From Anadara kagoshimensis (lineage: Eukaryota; Mollusca; Bivalvia; Arcoida; Arcidae), in the NCBI GenBank assembly GCA_021292105.1, contig CM037874.1, positions 31,574,800-31,638,799 of the forward strand: a stretch of 64,000 nucleotides of DNA. The letters run 5' to 3'. The position numbers and the translations under genes were made by a program. Of the stretch, positions 34,335-45,850 are shown piece after piece. The stretch's first letter is position 1, and each line of letters opens with the position of its first letter. The notes beneath the pieces were generated by a model, which saw nothing but the letters and a program-made list of their open reading frames with translations, made no database searches and was not told the DNA's origin.

Positions 34335-37307
34335 TAAAGGTCACCGGTCACCAAATTTATCATTTTTGTATTTTGCATTCCTTTGGGTAGAGTTGATAAT
34401 ATTGATGTGTCTGGCGGGTTTTCACACGTTACCTGTAATACACTAAAAACCTACCTGAACGAAGTTCTAATACTCGGTAATTTCCGACACCGCTCGTAAC
34501 CTTCCGGCGACCTAATTGATGACGTACATGGTGTTAAGCTGCTAAGGAAAGGCACATTACCTATATATGTATCCATATGTAACATGTGGGTTTGTATGAC
34601 ATTTTGAAGGTTTTTAAAGTTTGATATCAAGTCAAAATTATTTATTTTGTGACGTTTGAATATAATAATACCACAATGAACGATAAACAATTTTTTTCAC
34701 ACATTTAAGAACACATACAAGCCAGATTTTCATGCAGCTTTTTAATTGTTTTGAATGTATTCGGGCTATTTTTCATATAAATATCAAGAGAAAAGTCAGG
34801 GAAATAAGAATGGTATAATCATTTAAGACAATTTAAATTATTATGAATGGATTCAGTCAAATAACAAAAATCAATAGATTTTAATCAATTTTAATTTTCA
34901 AAATTAATTTCATTCCGTAAGTCAGTTCACACAAATCGATACTTGTATGTCTCTTATTCAAATCAACGGATCCAATTTAACATTAATTTATCGAACACGT
35001 CTTTTCAGAATCAATAAAAATGACAAATAACATTTACGCAGTATATCATAAAAATTAATACACACGTGTCAATAAATGTTGCAAATTGTAAGGTAAACCC
35101 TGTTGATTACAGGTGATTGATGTCTACTTCTAAACAGGGAGTTTCCCAATGTAGCATAATTACTGGTATGTGAGGGAGTGTAAATCACACTTTAAACGTT
35201 ATTAATTTATTGTGACAAAATGAAAGTTTCACTCGAGCTTTGATTAAGTCGTTAGTTAGTCGAATATAATCCCACTTGTATCACATTTTGATATCAATTC
35301 TTTACATCCTATTAACATAAGGCGTAATAAAATTATTATTGTTATATGAAAATTTTAAACAAGAAGCCCATGGGCCTTAACGCTCACCTGTGACGTTGAT
35401 CTTTGAACCCATAACCCTAATCCATATATCAAAATTATCATTAGCCAAATACCTACAATATTCTAACATGTATGCCTATACAAAATATTTTTAGTTTTGA
35501 AGATAATTAATCAAAAACAAACATAATTAACCAATTCAGTATTCAATTGCATCTGTGACCTTAACCTTTGAACTCATGACCTTCTTTCATATATATATCA
35601 AAATGATCATTAGGCCAATACCTACGATATTCAAATATATATATGCCTATACAAAAAGTTTAGTTTTTGAGATAATAAACCATTTCAGTGTGACCTTTGA
35701 TCCAATGCCCTGATTCATATATCAAAATGACCATTATGCCATTACCTACCATATTCTTATATGCATGCCTATACAAAAAGTTAATAGTTTTGCAGATAAT
35801 CAAATATTACGGTAATAGTTGTGCAACTCTGACCTTGACCTTTGAACCCATGACCTTGATCTATGTATCAAAATTATCGTCATATCAAAACCTACAATAA
35901 ATTGAAAATCCCATGCCATTATCACCCCAAATGTTTAAAAAATAGCATTTTTTATCAAAGGTCAAAAACTGGGACATGACCTTTGACCTTGACATCAATC
36001 AGAAGAAAATTGCAAGGGAAGATCAACAGTGTAAACTTATACAATTCTCTTCAGCCGTTATTGAGTTATAACAATAAATGTCTCATTTTAAAAATTACAT
36101 AATTTTACGTAAAAAACGTGTAACCCATTTTTCGTCCAATTTTCATGAAAAACACAATTTTTATGGTCCCAGTATGCTGAATCCAAATATCCAATCAAAA
36201 TTTGCCTGTGCCTTTTGGTTTCAGAGAAGAAGTTCTGATCAGTACTCCATTGGAGAAATTATAAAAAATATTTGATAAAAAATATTACACACTGACATAA
36301 ACTTCCATTATTATTATTATTATTAAACTTTTTCCATTATTATTATTATTAATAAACTTCCTGCGAATAAGGAATCAGATGCTATAGTGTTTAATTAAAA
36401 TTCGGAAAGTGTTTACAAACGTTTTCATATTCAAGTAATACTTGGATGAAATATTTGATTTGAGAGACAATAAGAAGTTTTTTTAAACCTCTATTTGATA
36501 TTTTCGCTGTACAAAATCTCTTGGACCCAGATTCTACTCGAAAACGTGTTCTTTTGATTAAATACATGGATAAATAATAATAATAATAATAATAATATAA
36601 TAATAATATATTGATTTTATTCTAAAAAATAAAAATGGGACAATTTCTGAAACAAATATGAATTAAAATCAATTTGATGCCAATTGGTAATATAGCTGTA
36701 TTAAAATGAAGAAAAAACAACAAACTACAGACTCCGGTCAAAATTATGTGTGCGAAATAAATAAATAAATAAATTCAAATGGTATTTAATATTAATGAAA
36801 ATAAATATGAATAATATTTTTAAAAAAACCCCGAAAATGTGTGTTCTTCAGTTTATTAATTCGTTGTGATAAATAGATAAAAAAATAAATAAATAAATAG
36901 TTAAAATAAATAATGTAAAATTATGAAATTATGTTTTGTTATAGTATAAGTAATAGTATATCATACTAAGAGCAAACAAAAAATATAGTTCTTATTTATT
37001 TATTTTTAAATATTTGTTTCTGCTGAAGGAAATTAAAATATCTAATATTAAAAATAAAAGAATATGTAAAATATGAGAAGTAACTACTGATAAATCTGGG
37101 TAAGAAATACAGTTCACTCTATGAGCTTTAGTTACTAGATAGTTTGGATAACACCTTCTGTGTCACTTCCGGTTTTAGATCCTTTTACTACCAAAGGAAG
37201 AAAACATTGTTTTTCAACAGTTTTAGGAATTTATTTTACGCTATAACAAAAGACAGAAATGGTTAAAAAATGTTATTTGTGGATCGACTCTTTATTATGT
37301 AATCTTT
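34335..37307 (+). repeat. Segmental duplication, copy B
   Basis: Direct repeat of copy A. It is about 600 bp longer because an ~880-bp repeat has replaced roughly 110 bp of the ancestral segment between 35.36 and 36.24 kb. Both copies end at the same point, 'ttattatgtaatcttt', after which the flanks are unrelated. Confidence 0.85.
35358..36236 (+). mobile_element. AAGARGCCCA-headed repeat with ~140-165-bp internal units
   Basis: Begins 'aagaagcccatgggcc', 'cgctcacctgtgac' and contains four or five diverged units each reading 'tgacctt.acctttgaac', 'atatcaaaat.atcatta', 'cctac.atattc' and 'atgcctatacaaaa'. Ends 'tttgcctgtgccttttgg', 'cagagaagaagtt'. Absent from copy A of the surrounding duplication, so it inserted after that duplication. 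A perfect TGACCTTTGACCT lies at 35977. Confidence 0.7.
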
Positions 37308-38505
37308 CGAAAAATAGTACTTAAAAATCGGTTTTTGGTGACCGTTGACTCCAAAGTATTCTCTTGTACTATATGAAGAACTAAGCTTAATGAAATGCTC
37401 ATCTTCTGTCAACAATGATGTTTTCCACCAGGTATCGTGAAATAGTTTTGCAGAATTACTTCGGACAAGAATTTTATCTTGACATTACATTATGGGGCAG
37501 TTTTCAATACAAATGATCAGGGTTACGCGCTTTCTTATCTTTGGAGATAAAAAACATCTTTAACATAAACCAATGTCCACGTGGTCACTTCAGGTGCGAT
37601 GGGTTACGTGTAAGCAAGTAGATTCACCACTTTAAGCTCCGGAAAAATTCTGGAGTTGTCACAACAGATTTTAGATTTGTATTTAAACACGTAATGTCCT
37701 ATATCAATTGGGTGATAGACGTGTTCAAATAGAACTTGAAATCCGAATAAAAGCTTGATCTCTGAAATATTTTTTAGCTGATTCAGTTTGTCATTTTCTA
37801 ATTCATTATAAAGTTACTCTTGCAATGTAAAAGGTCTGTGTCGAAGTATTACGAGATATGCGCTTATCATGGGCGACACATCGCTAAAACTATTTGCCAA
37901 AAGTTTAAGACACAAATGTAAAATTATGCTTAACCAATTAACCAATAGTCCTCCCCTAGTGTTCAGGGCCACTTATCATTCGTCTCATTATTAATTTCAC
38001 CACAGCTGTTTAACCAATGTAACATTATTATGTATGTAGCAACCCAAATTTGAAAATTTATGATCTCATGAAAAAAGGATAATCTGTTTATCACTTTATG
38101 ATAATATTCTTGAAGGATCCATGAAGTCTTACTGTATTAGTATCACATAATGGGTCTAAGTGGATAAAAGCATCTGGTTTCAATTTCTTTATCAACCTAT
38201 ATAATTTCTAGTCAATCAAGATACAAACTTTAACCAATACTCTACCAATCTGACTGTCAAAAAATTAAATTATTTCCATGAAACACCAGTTCTGATTTAA
38301 GGCATAGCATAATAAAAGCAAGGCAAATCAAATTTTATTTCTTAGTCTTGTCCAAGATGATTTCCCTTTTGTGATTATTTGCAGCATTTTTCATTAAATC
38401 ACTTGCCATAATGGCAAAATGACAAGGTATTTCTTATCTTATGCGCCTTATGATTGCATCCATTAAACCAAACGCTAGACTAAATGCAGAATGCTTGGAA
38501 GATCA
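37308..38505. other. No gene identified
   Basis: Non-coding, AT-rich. No terminal repeats and no match elsewhere in the window that I can see. Confidence 0.5.
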
Positions 38506-38509
38506 ATCC

Positions 38510-38770
38510 TCTGTTTTATCAAGCAGGGCCCATGTGTCCCATTGATCTAAAGCTTGCATCAATACATCATAGCCCCCTCGTTGCTTAGGTTCCAGTCCCA
38601 CTCAAATAGGTCCTAGTGTGAGAAAGCCTGTAATGTTCCTTCCTGAAGGCCAGTGGTTTACTCTGGGTACTCTTGATTCTGTTACCATCCATGAACTGAC
38701 TGCCGTGATATAAACCAGACTGAGGTGTAAAATACCTTCAATAAACTCAACTCTTTTTTCTTGAGTACCT
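38510..38770 (+). repeat. Degenerate SINE remnant
   Basis: Contains 'aggttccagtcccactc' (B-box-like), 'ggccagtggtttactctggg', 'tactcttgattctg', and 'aactgactgccgtgatataa', a word order I know from the bodies of mollusc tRNA-derived SINEs. A-box and 3' tail are not readable. Confidence 0.4.
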
Positions 38771-39730
38771 TACTATTGGCCATCAATCTCATTACCACCC
38801 ATTTGCAGAAAGATTGATCTATTGCGCAGTTGTATGCAGTCAGTTAGTGGGAATAGGCTTGTTGTGGTGTTATACTTAGACTATGTAGTTATAATAGATC
38901 GATCTACTACCAGACTACTTGGTCTGGATCTTTAGCTTGTTAACCTGGAAGGGTCAGTTTCGATCATCAGTCAGAGCACTCAGTAAGAAGAAAGTGGTTC
39001 TTTCCTGTCTTTCTATCCTTATGTTACTGATGTGTACCCAAAAACTAATTCTTATTTGCTGCTAAGGATGACAACTACAACAGATTACTGGACACTGACT
39101 CTTTTAATATGGATTGTTTATTTTAAATACAACGGGTTGTTAGGCATGAAACATCCTATTCAGAATCTATTTCAAAACAAAAGTCTATCTATAGATACTG
39201 TAGCATTCCCATTGGAATCCAACTTTACATAAATGTTTGAAAAAAGGTTTAAACTATACGCATAATGAAAGAGAAAACACTGCAAAGTCAAGCCCAATGT
39301 AGACTGTCATTTACAACTGGCTGTATTCATTACAATAAAGGTTTATCACAATTTGTGGATTTATGACCACGCAGTTCTTCTCCAATCTATTTCCCACATG
39401 TTCCTTTAATGTTAATGCTTTTATTGAATATCCATCTTTTATTTAAAACAAAATATACATCTGCTAAGTAATTATTAATATGTCATCACTTTGCAAAAGA
39501 AGTGAAACTATCATGTAATATATCTTGTGTATAAAGTTGAAATCATTATCCTAAATATTTATTGTTATAATGTTACAATAAAAACTAATTTTTATTTATT
39601 TACACCAATTTAAAATTACCTCTAATACATTTAAAAGTCATCAACAAGATCACAATAATTAATACAGAAGAAACATTGAGACATGGTCTAATAATACCTG
39701 TTTTGGTTAGCAGCTAAGAAGATTTTTATA
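38771..39730. other. No gene identified
   Basis: Non-coding spacer; the longest frame (66 codons at 39.03 kb) has no recognisable features. Confidence 0.5.
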
Positions 39731-39734
39731 GTTA

Positions 39735-40175
39735 TCAAATCAAAAACAAACATACTAATCCATATCCGAATCACAATCCAGAAAGAGAGTAAAATCTTTG
39801 GAATTGAGAAGTTAGGTTAAACACGTGAACTTTTACCAGGGAAGTGAGGCCGGGTGCTTCGGAAGAGTTAGCACCTCCTGTTTAGGTAGCTACATCCGCC
39901 ACGTGTGTAATCAAAATTGGGTGAAAGGGACATGGAACTATGGGACGTCAAATATATTCAGGGCAATCCTGGACAAAGAGACATCAAACTTATCAATAAT
40001 ACTGTGATACAAGCTCTATCATATCCTTTTAATTCGGTACAAATGCACTATCAGCAGGAGAAGCAGATATATTTCTGCGTAGAAACGAAAAGGTGACAAT
40101 AGAAAAATTAAAGTCATCACGATTGTCATGAAGTTTCAAATGTTGTCTTTGGTAATCAGAAAACCAAAATCTGGT
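39735..40175 (-). repeat. Penelope-like fragment, coding end plus full 3' tail
   Basis: One of the better preserved tails: 'aaaaacaaacatactaatcc', 'aatcacaatccagaaag', 'gaggccgggtgcttcggaag', 'ccgccacgtgtgtaatc', 'ggacatggaactatgggacg' and 'cagggcaatcctggacaaag'. Beyond it the minus strand gives DNRDDFNFSIVTF, part of the retroelement C-terminal region, with the KFYGR segment deleted. Confidence 0.75.
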
Positions 40176-40185
40176 CTAAACTAGA

Positions 40186-40513
40186 CTATTTAATAAGGGT
40201 TTGTCCTTGATAATTAACATCAAATAACCAAATAGAGTCTAAACGTAACAGCCACTTTGAATTCAAAATCACAGACTCAGTTTGGCAAATAGGTAGCGTA
40301 GCCTTTGCAGCATTTTCTAGAAACTGTTTTTCCATCACCCTTTCAAGGTTTGACAACTTGTTATGCAAGTCTGGGATGAAACTTGGGGGAGTGTTATTAC
40401 AATAACAAAAAAGTAACGAATGAATTGAGCAAGGCTTGTTAAGTGCGCAGATAGCAAAGTTATCAAGGTGTGGGATAAAGTATTCGGAAAGTTCCGCATT
40501 TGAGTCCGATTTG
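40186..40513 (-). other. Orphan open frame of ~109 codons, no ATG
   Basis: On the minus strand a frame stays open from a TAG at about 40514 to a TAA at 40186. It contains SEYFIPHLDNFAICALNKPC, SFIPDLHNKLSNLERVMEK and ends SIWLFDVNYQGQTLIK. It has balanced amino-acid use with Trp, Cys and Pro, unlike random AT-rich frames, and has no ATG at its start. It could be an internal exon or the N-terminal part of an unrecognised transposon protein; it sits just upstream, on the same strand, of the retroelement fragment ending at 40.17 kb. Confidence 0.35.
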
Positions 40514-40889
40514 AGCTATTTTTACGAAATACTGTAACTGAAGGCTTGCACGTCTGTAATTTAGAAGTTCTTCAGTATCAATTATGTATAAAAGAGCCCG
40601 ACTATTTATTTCAATGATGCTAAATTTATTGTTTGTCTTTTATTCTTAGAGACAGTCCTTAACTAAATTGCTTTATTGTCATTTAGTTTCCAAAAAATGA
40701 AATTTTTAAAATATGTTGTTTTTTTAAATACTAACTAGGAAAAATACAAGAAAATTTTAATTCTTTGCATTTCTTTCTTAATATAGAGAAGAAATCCGCA
40801 AATTTACAAATATTATGCAATTATTGTCTTTTGATGAGGTGGGATATAATTACCTAAGAAAATACTTGAGAACTGTCACGCTTATTTGA

Positions 40890-41130
40890 GTTTGAATTAC
40901 ATATATTTACAGGGACCAAGCTTTAAAACTTTAAAAAAAAATATCATGGGGGCGTTCAAACCTTTATATACTCCTCTTTTATAAGTTTTCCGCAATGCTT
41001 GACTACTTGTTTTCGATTAAATTCGAGTGAATGGGAATTAAAAAACCTTATCACGCATATCCCCATACATTGACGTCACTGTTGCATTACATTTGACTAT
41101 TAATTTCCACTTTTTATGACGATGTTGTTA
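40890..41130 (+). repeat. Dispersed repeat (partner 33540-33770)
   Basis: Second copy of the non-coding repeat with 'ttcaaacctttatatactcc' and 'acttgttttcgat'. Small insertions make it longer than its partner. No coding content. Confidence 0.55.
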
Positions 41131-42729
41131 GCTATATATTATAATTGCATACTTTATTGGTTTTATTTTTACACTACTAGACGGCCCTTTGGGAATAAGA
41201 TTCCTCATCAGTAGAGCTTTGGCCAAAATTATGAAACCAAAATAGTTTTCAAGATGTTGAAAAGATACCCAAAAGAACCGAAATATATTTTAACAAACCA
41301 CAACCAAAAACAATATTTTTGAAAATAAACTTTAAAGACTTAAGGTAAAACATGAAGTTTAATCAGGGAATTGGGTCGGGTAATGCGGAAGTGTGTGCAC
41401 TTCCGGTCTAGCTAGCTATACCCGCCACGTGTTAAATCGAAATTTAGAATAAAAGAAATATGAAACGTGAACTATATCAAGTATAGTTTTGAATACTGAG
41501 ATATCTTATTTAGAAACAATATTGTGATAAAAATCATTTAACTTTCTTGGGGACTTAGAAGCACAGTGTGGGAACGGAAGTTGAGTCAAACTGTACAGTT
41601 GTCGGTAGCTCTGTTAATCGAAGCGAAGAATGAAAACAGTAGTGTCAAACGTAAGTAAAATATGTAAAATTATTGTTATGAAGTGTGAGATTTTTCATAG
41701 GTACGTTGATCTCATTATGCCAATGCAATTTTTAATTATCCAACACATTTTCTGAAAAATCAAACCTAAAACTTTTATTCGTTTGTTGAACATGATAGAT
41801 CACAGCGGAATTGTCATGAATTCACGATTTCCTCTCAGTTTTATCTATATTACTATTATATTTAATACCAATCTGAAGACAGTTTGCAAGCTATGAATGT
41901 GAAAAATAACTTGTGACTTATTACAGTACTTAGAAGTTTGTAGAAAACTTCAAAACACAATTTTATTAGACTGTGTGGTTTTCTGTTTACAGGTAGCTCA
42001 CATTTTATGACATTGTACTGTACAGGTAGCTAGCAACTGGCATTCAAATTCAAAGTATAGAAAGTATAAGGAACGCTTTCATTTAATAGAAATGCATGTA
42101 ACACGATTAATTTTTTGAAAAAAAATAAGGTTTGCTTTTTTATATTTGGGTTTCAGGAGTATAAACGTAGGGTGACTATCTAAAAATCACGCCTGGATAA
42201 CGCATTTTTAGAAGACACCTAAATCGTAGATCTATGGCATAAATTGTCTGAATATCATAAAACCTCAAATTTGTTTAAAACAAAATAAACAACATTACGT
42301 TCTAGACTGTTCATTTGGCCATTGATTGGTAATTATCGTTCAGCTTTCATTTTCCGCGATGGAACTCATTGTGGTTGTTAAAATGCACAATTTTACATCT
42401 TTCATAATGATTACAAAGTGTAGGCGTAGAGTGTAACAAAATTTTCTTTGGTGTTTGGAATGGAGAATCGTTTGGGCGTTTTGAATTTTTATTTTTTCAG
42501 TTGATTCGTTTGGTATAAGAATTTTGTTGTCTTTTTCGTATTTCCTTGGGATGATGTGGAAATTTTTAATTCGAATATCTCCTTGATTAAGGTCTGTTTC
42601 TTAAATTTCAGTTCCAAATCCTTGTGAAATATTATACAATGGTCGACAACTTCAGAAAAATTAATTTTGCTTTACTTTTGCAGTATAAACAATGGAATCG
42701 TTTCAGTGTTCTTTTAACATCTGAAATTA

Positions 42730-42896
42730 AGAAAATGTTGTAATAATATATATATATAAAAATAATTAATATATATATATATATATATATATTATACTTT
42801 TGCAACATTTTCTTAATTTTTAACATCTGAAATTAAGAAAATGTTGTAATAATATATATATAATATACTTTTGCAACATTTTCTTAATTTCAGATG

Positions 42897-42940
<44 letters not shown>

Positions 42941-42958
42941 ATGTTGCAAAAAATTAAA
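42730..42958. repeat. TA-rich compound hairpin inside hAT copy 2
   Basis: 'aagaaaatgttg' and its inverse 'caacattttctt' alternate four to five times around (TA)n tracts, with 'acatctgaaatt' at the borders. It is an extended form of the structure at 12.16-12.31 kb, so the hairpin has multiplied since the two transposon copies separated, or contracted in copy 1. Confidence 0.65.
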
Positions 42959-42959
42959 A

Positions 42960-44805
42960 TTAACCAGAACTCGCGACTCGAAACCTTTCCAAATGACTTC
43001 TAGGGGTGTATGCGTCAGTAACTGGTGGAGGTTCTCTATTTCTTTGTAGACTGCTGCGAGCTTATTCTTGCTTATAGGAGAACTAAACTCTCACACCAGG
43101 GAAGAGAAAACGTGAACCGAAACAAATCTTCAGAGTGGGTTAAGTGAAATTAAACTTATAATCGAAGGGTATGCTGCCACCACCTCACATATGCGAGGAA
43201 AACCACTTAACCTGTGAGTTCGCAAGCCAATATAACTTAAAGTATACTGATTCAATAACGAGACTAGGATCGAACCACTTCAGACAGGCTGACTGACCTA
43301 GTCAGACCCTGCAGAGGAACTGTTATGAAATTTAACTGAGAAAACTCTGACTTTAGCTCAAGTAAACAAGTCAAGATAATCACTTCAACTAACAACAAGG
43401 GGTATGCAAGTAGAATTAAAACCTGGCCACTCGAGCTATATATGTATGCACGACTTGGAATGTTCAAATGTATGGTAGCTACAAATGAAATATAACAAAG
43501 CAAGCAATTTGTTATGGTGACTAACAAACAATCTCATATCACTGGATCAAATAACACGACAAACTTTCTGCTTAGCTGGTGTCGGCTCGAGATAATTAAC
43601 TGAGTGGTCAGGTTATCCACCACAACTTTTCAACTATATAACGAACTATAACTTGAACAAGTAGAAACCTTTAAACAATAAATTTATTTAACAAATATTA
43701 TATATTGTATTTGTATTATCCAACATATAATTAACAAATGCCACAATTATTCCTCACTCCTCATACTCTATACCGGTACAGGTGCACTCATCATCATAAA
43801 AGTACACACACACTGGGACGAAACGTACCCTATCCAAAAATTACCCGAAACGGACGGAACCTATCCTATTAAAAATAACTCAATTATCCTAATCCCGAGA
43901 TTATCTTAATAATGGATTTCCCTATATTCCCCAACTGAATCTAAAAATAACTAACGACAGAACGTTAGAAAATGCCTAATGTTACGGACTAATAAAAGAG
44001 ATTCAAGTTCAATGGGAGCTTGAACTGTGGGTGAATATTCTTGCCTGGTGACGGACAAGAAAATAAATTAGCAAAAAAAATGCTAGAAAACAACGCTATC
44101 AGGTTAATCAAAGCTACTGTAAGTACCTTAGCTGATATGTTATCACTGACACTAGTATCGTGAAAACGAAAGTACAGTAGGAATCTGGCAAATGCGTCTT
44201 TAACAGTCAATGATGACCTGGCCGATCTGGTGTACAGACGGAAAGCAACTCCCCGACCCGCGCGGTTTTGACACCTTTTATACTGCGGCCAAAGCCCGCA
44301 AAATGACCGCGGCCCCTAACCAATTCCTACAGCCCTTTTAGACTGCATAACCTCTGACGGGGTTCAAAGGTCAGGAACGTCGGGTCAAATACAAAAATGA
44401 CGGCCATTACAAGCAGAAAGACCGCACGGCGATTACAACATACAGCAATTACTTAAATGTATGTAAATATTTCAATTAAATAATTATATTATTAAAAAGC
44501 AGACATAGGTTATTTCCCGTGCATTATATTATTAGATGCATAATCTTTACCTATTAAATTTAAGCACAGACGATCCTCAATATACAAAGACCGCATGACA
44601 TTTGTAGAGAAAGTTTGCCGTTTTAATGACTTGACCAAATATCAATACCGGCAAAGTATACAAGTTATATTATGTGCACATACATACAATATGTGCATAA
44701 AACAGAATTATAAAAATATTTATCGAAATGCAATGACACTGACATATCATTACATTCACCCTAACATTGTTAAATTATAATGGCGTTCACCCTGACGCCG
44801 TTACA
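42960..44805 (-). mobile_element. Putative LTR (solo or with leader) inserted in hAT copy 2
   Basis: Absent from hAT copy 1. On the minus strand it starts TGTAACGGCGTCAGGG, a typical LTR-like TG start, and has a strong core promoter (CAGTATAAAAGG followed by a GC-rich start region) about 520 bp in, then an AATAAA near 43.69 kb, giving U3-R-U5 order. 'GTGGTGGCAGCA' near 43.18 kb resembles a primer-binding-site context, which would put the LTR end there and leave about 200 bp of leader. No gag or pol and no second LTR are seen, and the left boundary is uncertain. Confidence 0.45.
44274..44285 (-). promoter_or_regulatory. TATA box of the LTR-like insert
   Basis: CAGTATAAAAGG on the minus strand, with a locally GC-rich stretch (CGCGCGGGTCGGGG) beginning about 20 bp downstream in otherwise AT-rich DNA. 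This is the clearest core-promoter match in the window. Confidence 0.5.
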
Positions 44806-45850
44806 ATATACATGTAACTTTATATTAAAAGTTGTCTTAAGTATTGTTTGTTACACTAGAAAATTCATCACGCTAGAGAATTTACGCATTTTTCGCTACA
44901 AGTCCATGTATTTTATCTCGCTGTCTCGTATTCAAGTGTCATTATTGTCGAGTGTATAAAGATATAAGTGACAACGAATTCTTAAAATGGTAAATAATTT
45001 TCATCGTCAAATTTCTCCATTTAAATTTCTATCCAGATCATACAGCATATGCTTAATACAAGTTAAAAAGTACCCACCAACCGTTTCAGACATATTGTTT
45101 TTATTTCGTATCTCGCTTCAATGAACAGAGCTACCGAAAACTGTACAGTTTGACTCAACTTCAGTTCCCACACAGTGCTTAGAAGATTAACATTACAATA
45201 TCCCAATATGTTAACAATAAGTCAATAATTTATTTGAAAGCTTGATTCGTTGTAAAAAAGTTGCCGTTGTTTAAACACGGTGTACAATAATATTAATTGT
45301 GAAATAATTCCAAAATAAGCAAAAGGAGCAGGTATATTGCTGCAAAAAAAAAAAAAAAAAAAAAAAAAGGAAAATTGAAAGAAGGACAAATGAAGTCATA
45401 ACGTTTTTATATTTCCAAATCAAATTTAGCCTTAATGGCATTATTGAGATACAACAGCAACTATGAGGCAGAGAGCGAATCTTTTATTTCAAGCTCACTA
45501 AGATAGATGGCATGCAAGTATTCCCCTAAATGAGAGAAAGAAAAAGTCATCTATATGACGTAGCAACAGTCTTTTCTTCTGATTTCAGTTTTTTGAAGAT
45601 ATTCTGCTTAATACAAATAAAGAAACAAATCAGCAAGTAATGATGCTCAGTTTTAGTATACGGATTGTTTGTTGAAAATTATTTTGCTAAATAGAACAAA
45701 TAATTCGTCTACCAAAAAACTCGTTTTTGACAGAATCCATGTTCAGCGCTAGAAGTTTTTTTCTTAGCTTAGCGATTTTATAAAATAATGATAAATGAAT
45801 GATTTGTTTTAGACGCCCTGTCAAAGTTAGAATGAGGGATAGTAGTATGG

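Larger units (their letters stand above)
41562..45177. mobile_element. hAT-like TIR transposon, copy 2, with 8-bp target duplication
   Basis: TIRs CACAGTGTGGGAACGGAAGT and, inverted, CACTGTGTGGGAACTGAAGT, about 65 bp. Both flanks are CTTAGAAG: an exact 8-bp target duplication fitting the hAT consensus nTnnnnAn. Inverted relative to copy 1 in internal order. The subterminal CTGTACAG motif pair is present on the left (41985-42030) but the right pair lies in a part replaced by the LTR-like insert. No transposase frame; presumably mobilised in trans. Confidence 0.85.
41335..45850 (-). pseudogene. Old Penelope-like copy split by hAT copy 2
   Basis: Part one (41335-41561) is the 3' tail with a CCGCCACGTGTTAAATC core. 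After the 3.6-kb hAT insertion, part two (45178-45850) resumes and covers the RT region in the same orientation: matches to 'agcaggtatattgctgca', 'atttcaagctcacta', 'atagatg', 'cggattgtttg.tgaaaa' and 'agaatgagggatag' of the 17.7-19.9 kb copy. A poly-A run of about 30 (45339-45368) has expanded inside it. Riddled with stops and indels; not functional. Confidence 0.7.

Noticed and set aside
43264..44210. Minus-strand frames of 87 and 73 codons in the LTR-like insert
   Set aside because: They overlap the promoter and transcribed leader of the insert and show no gag, protease or RT motif.
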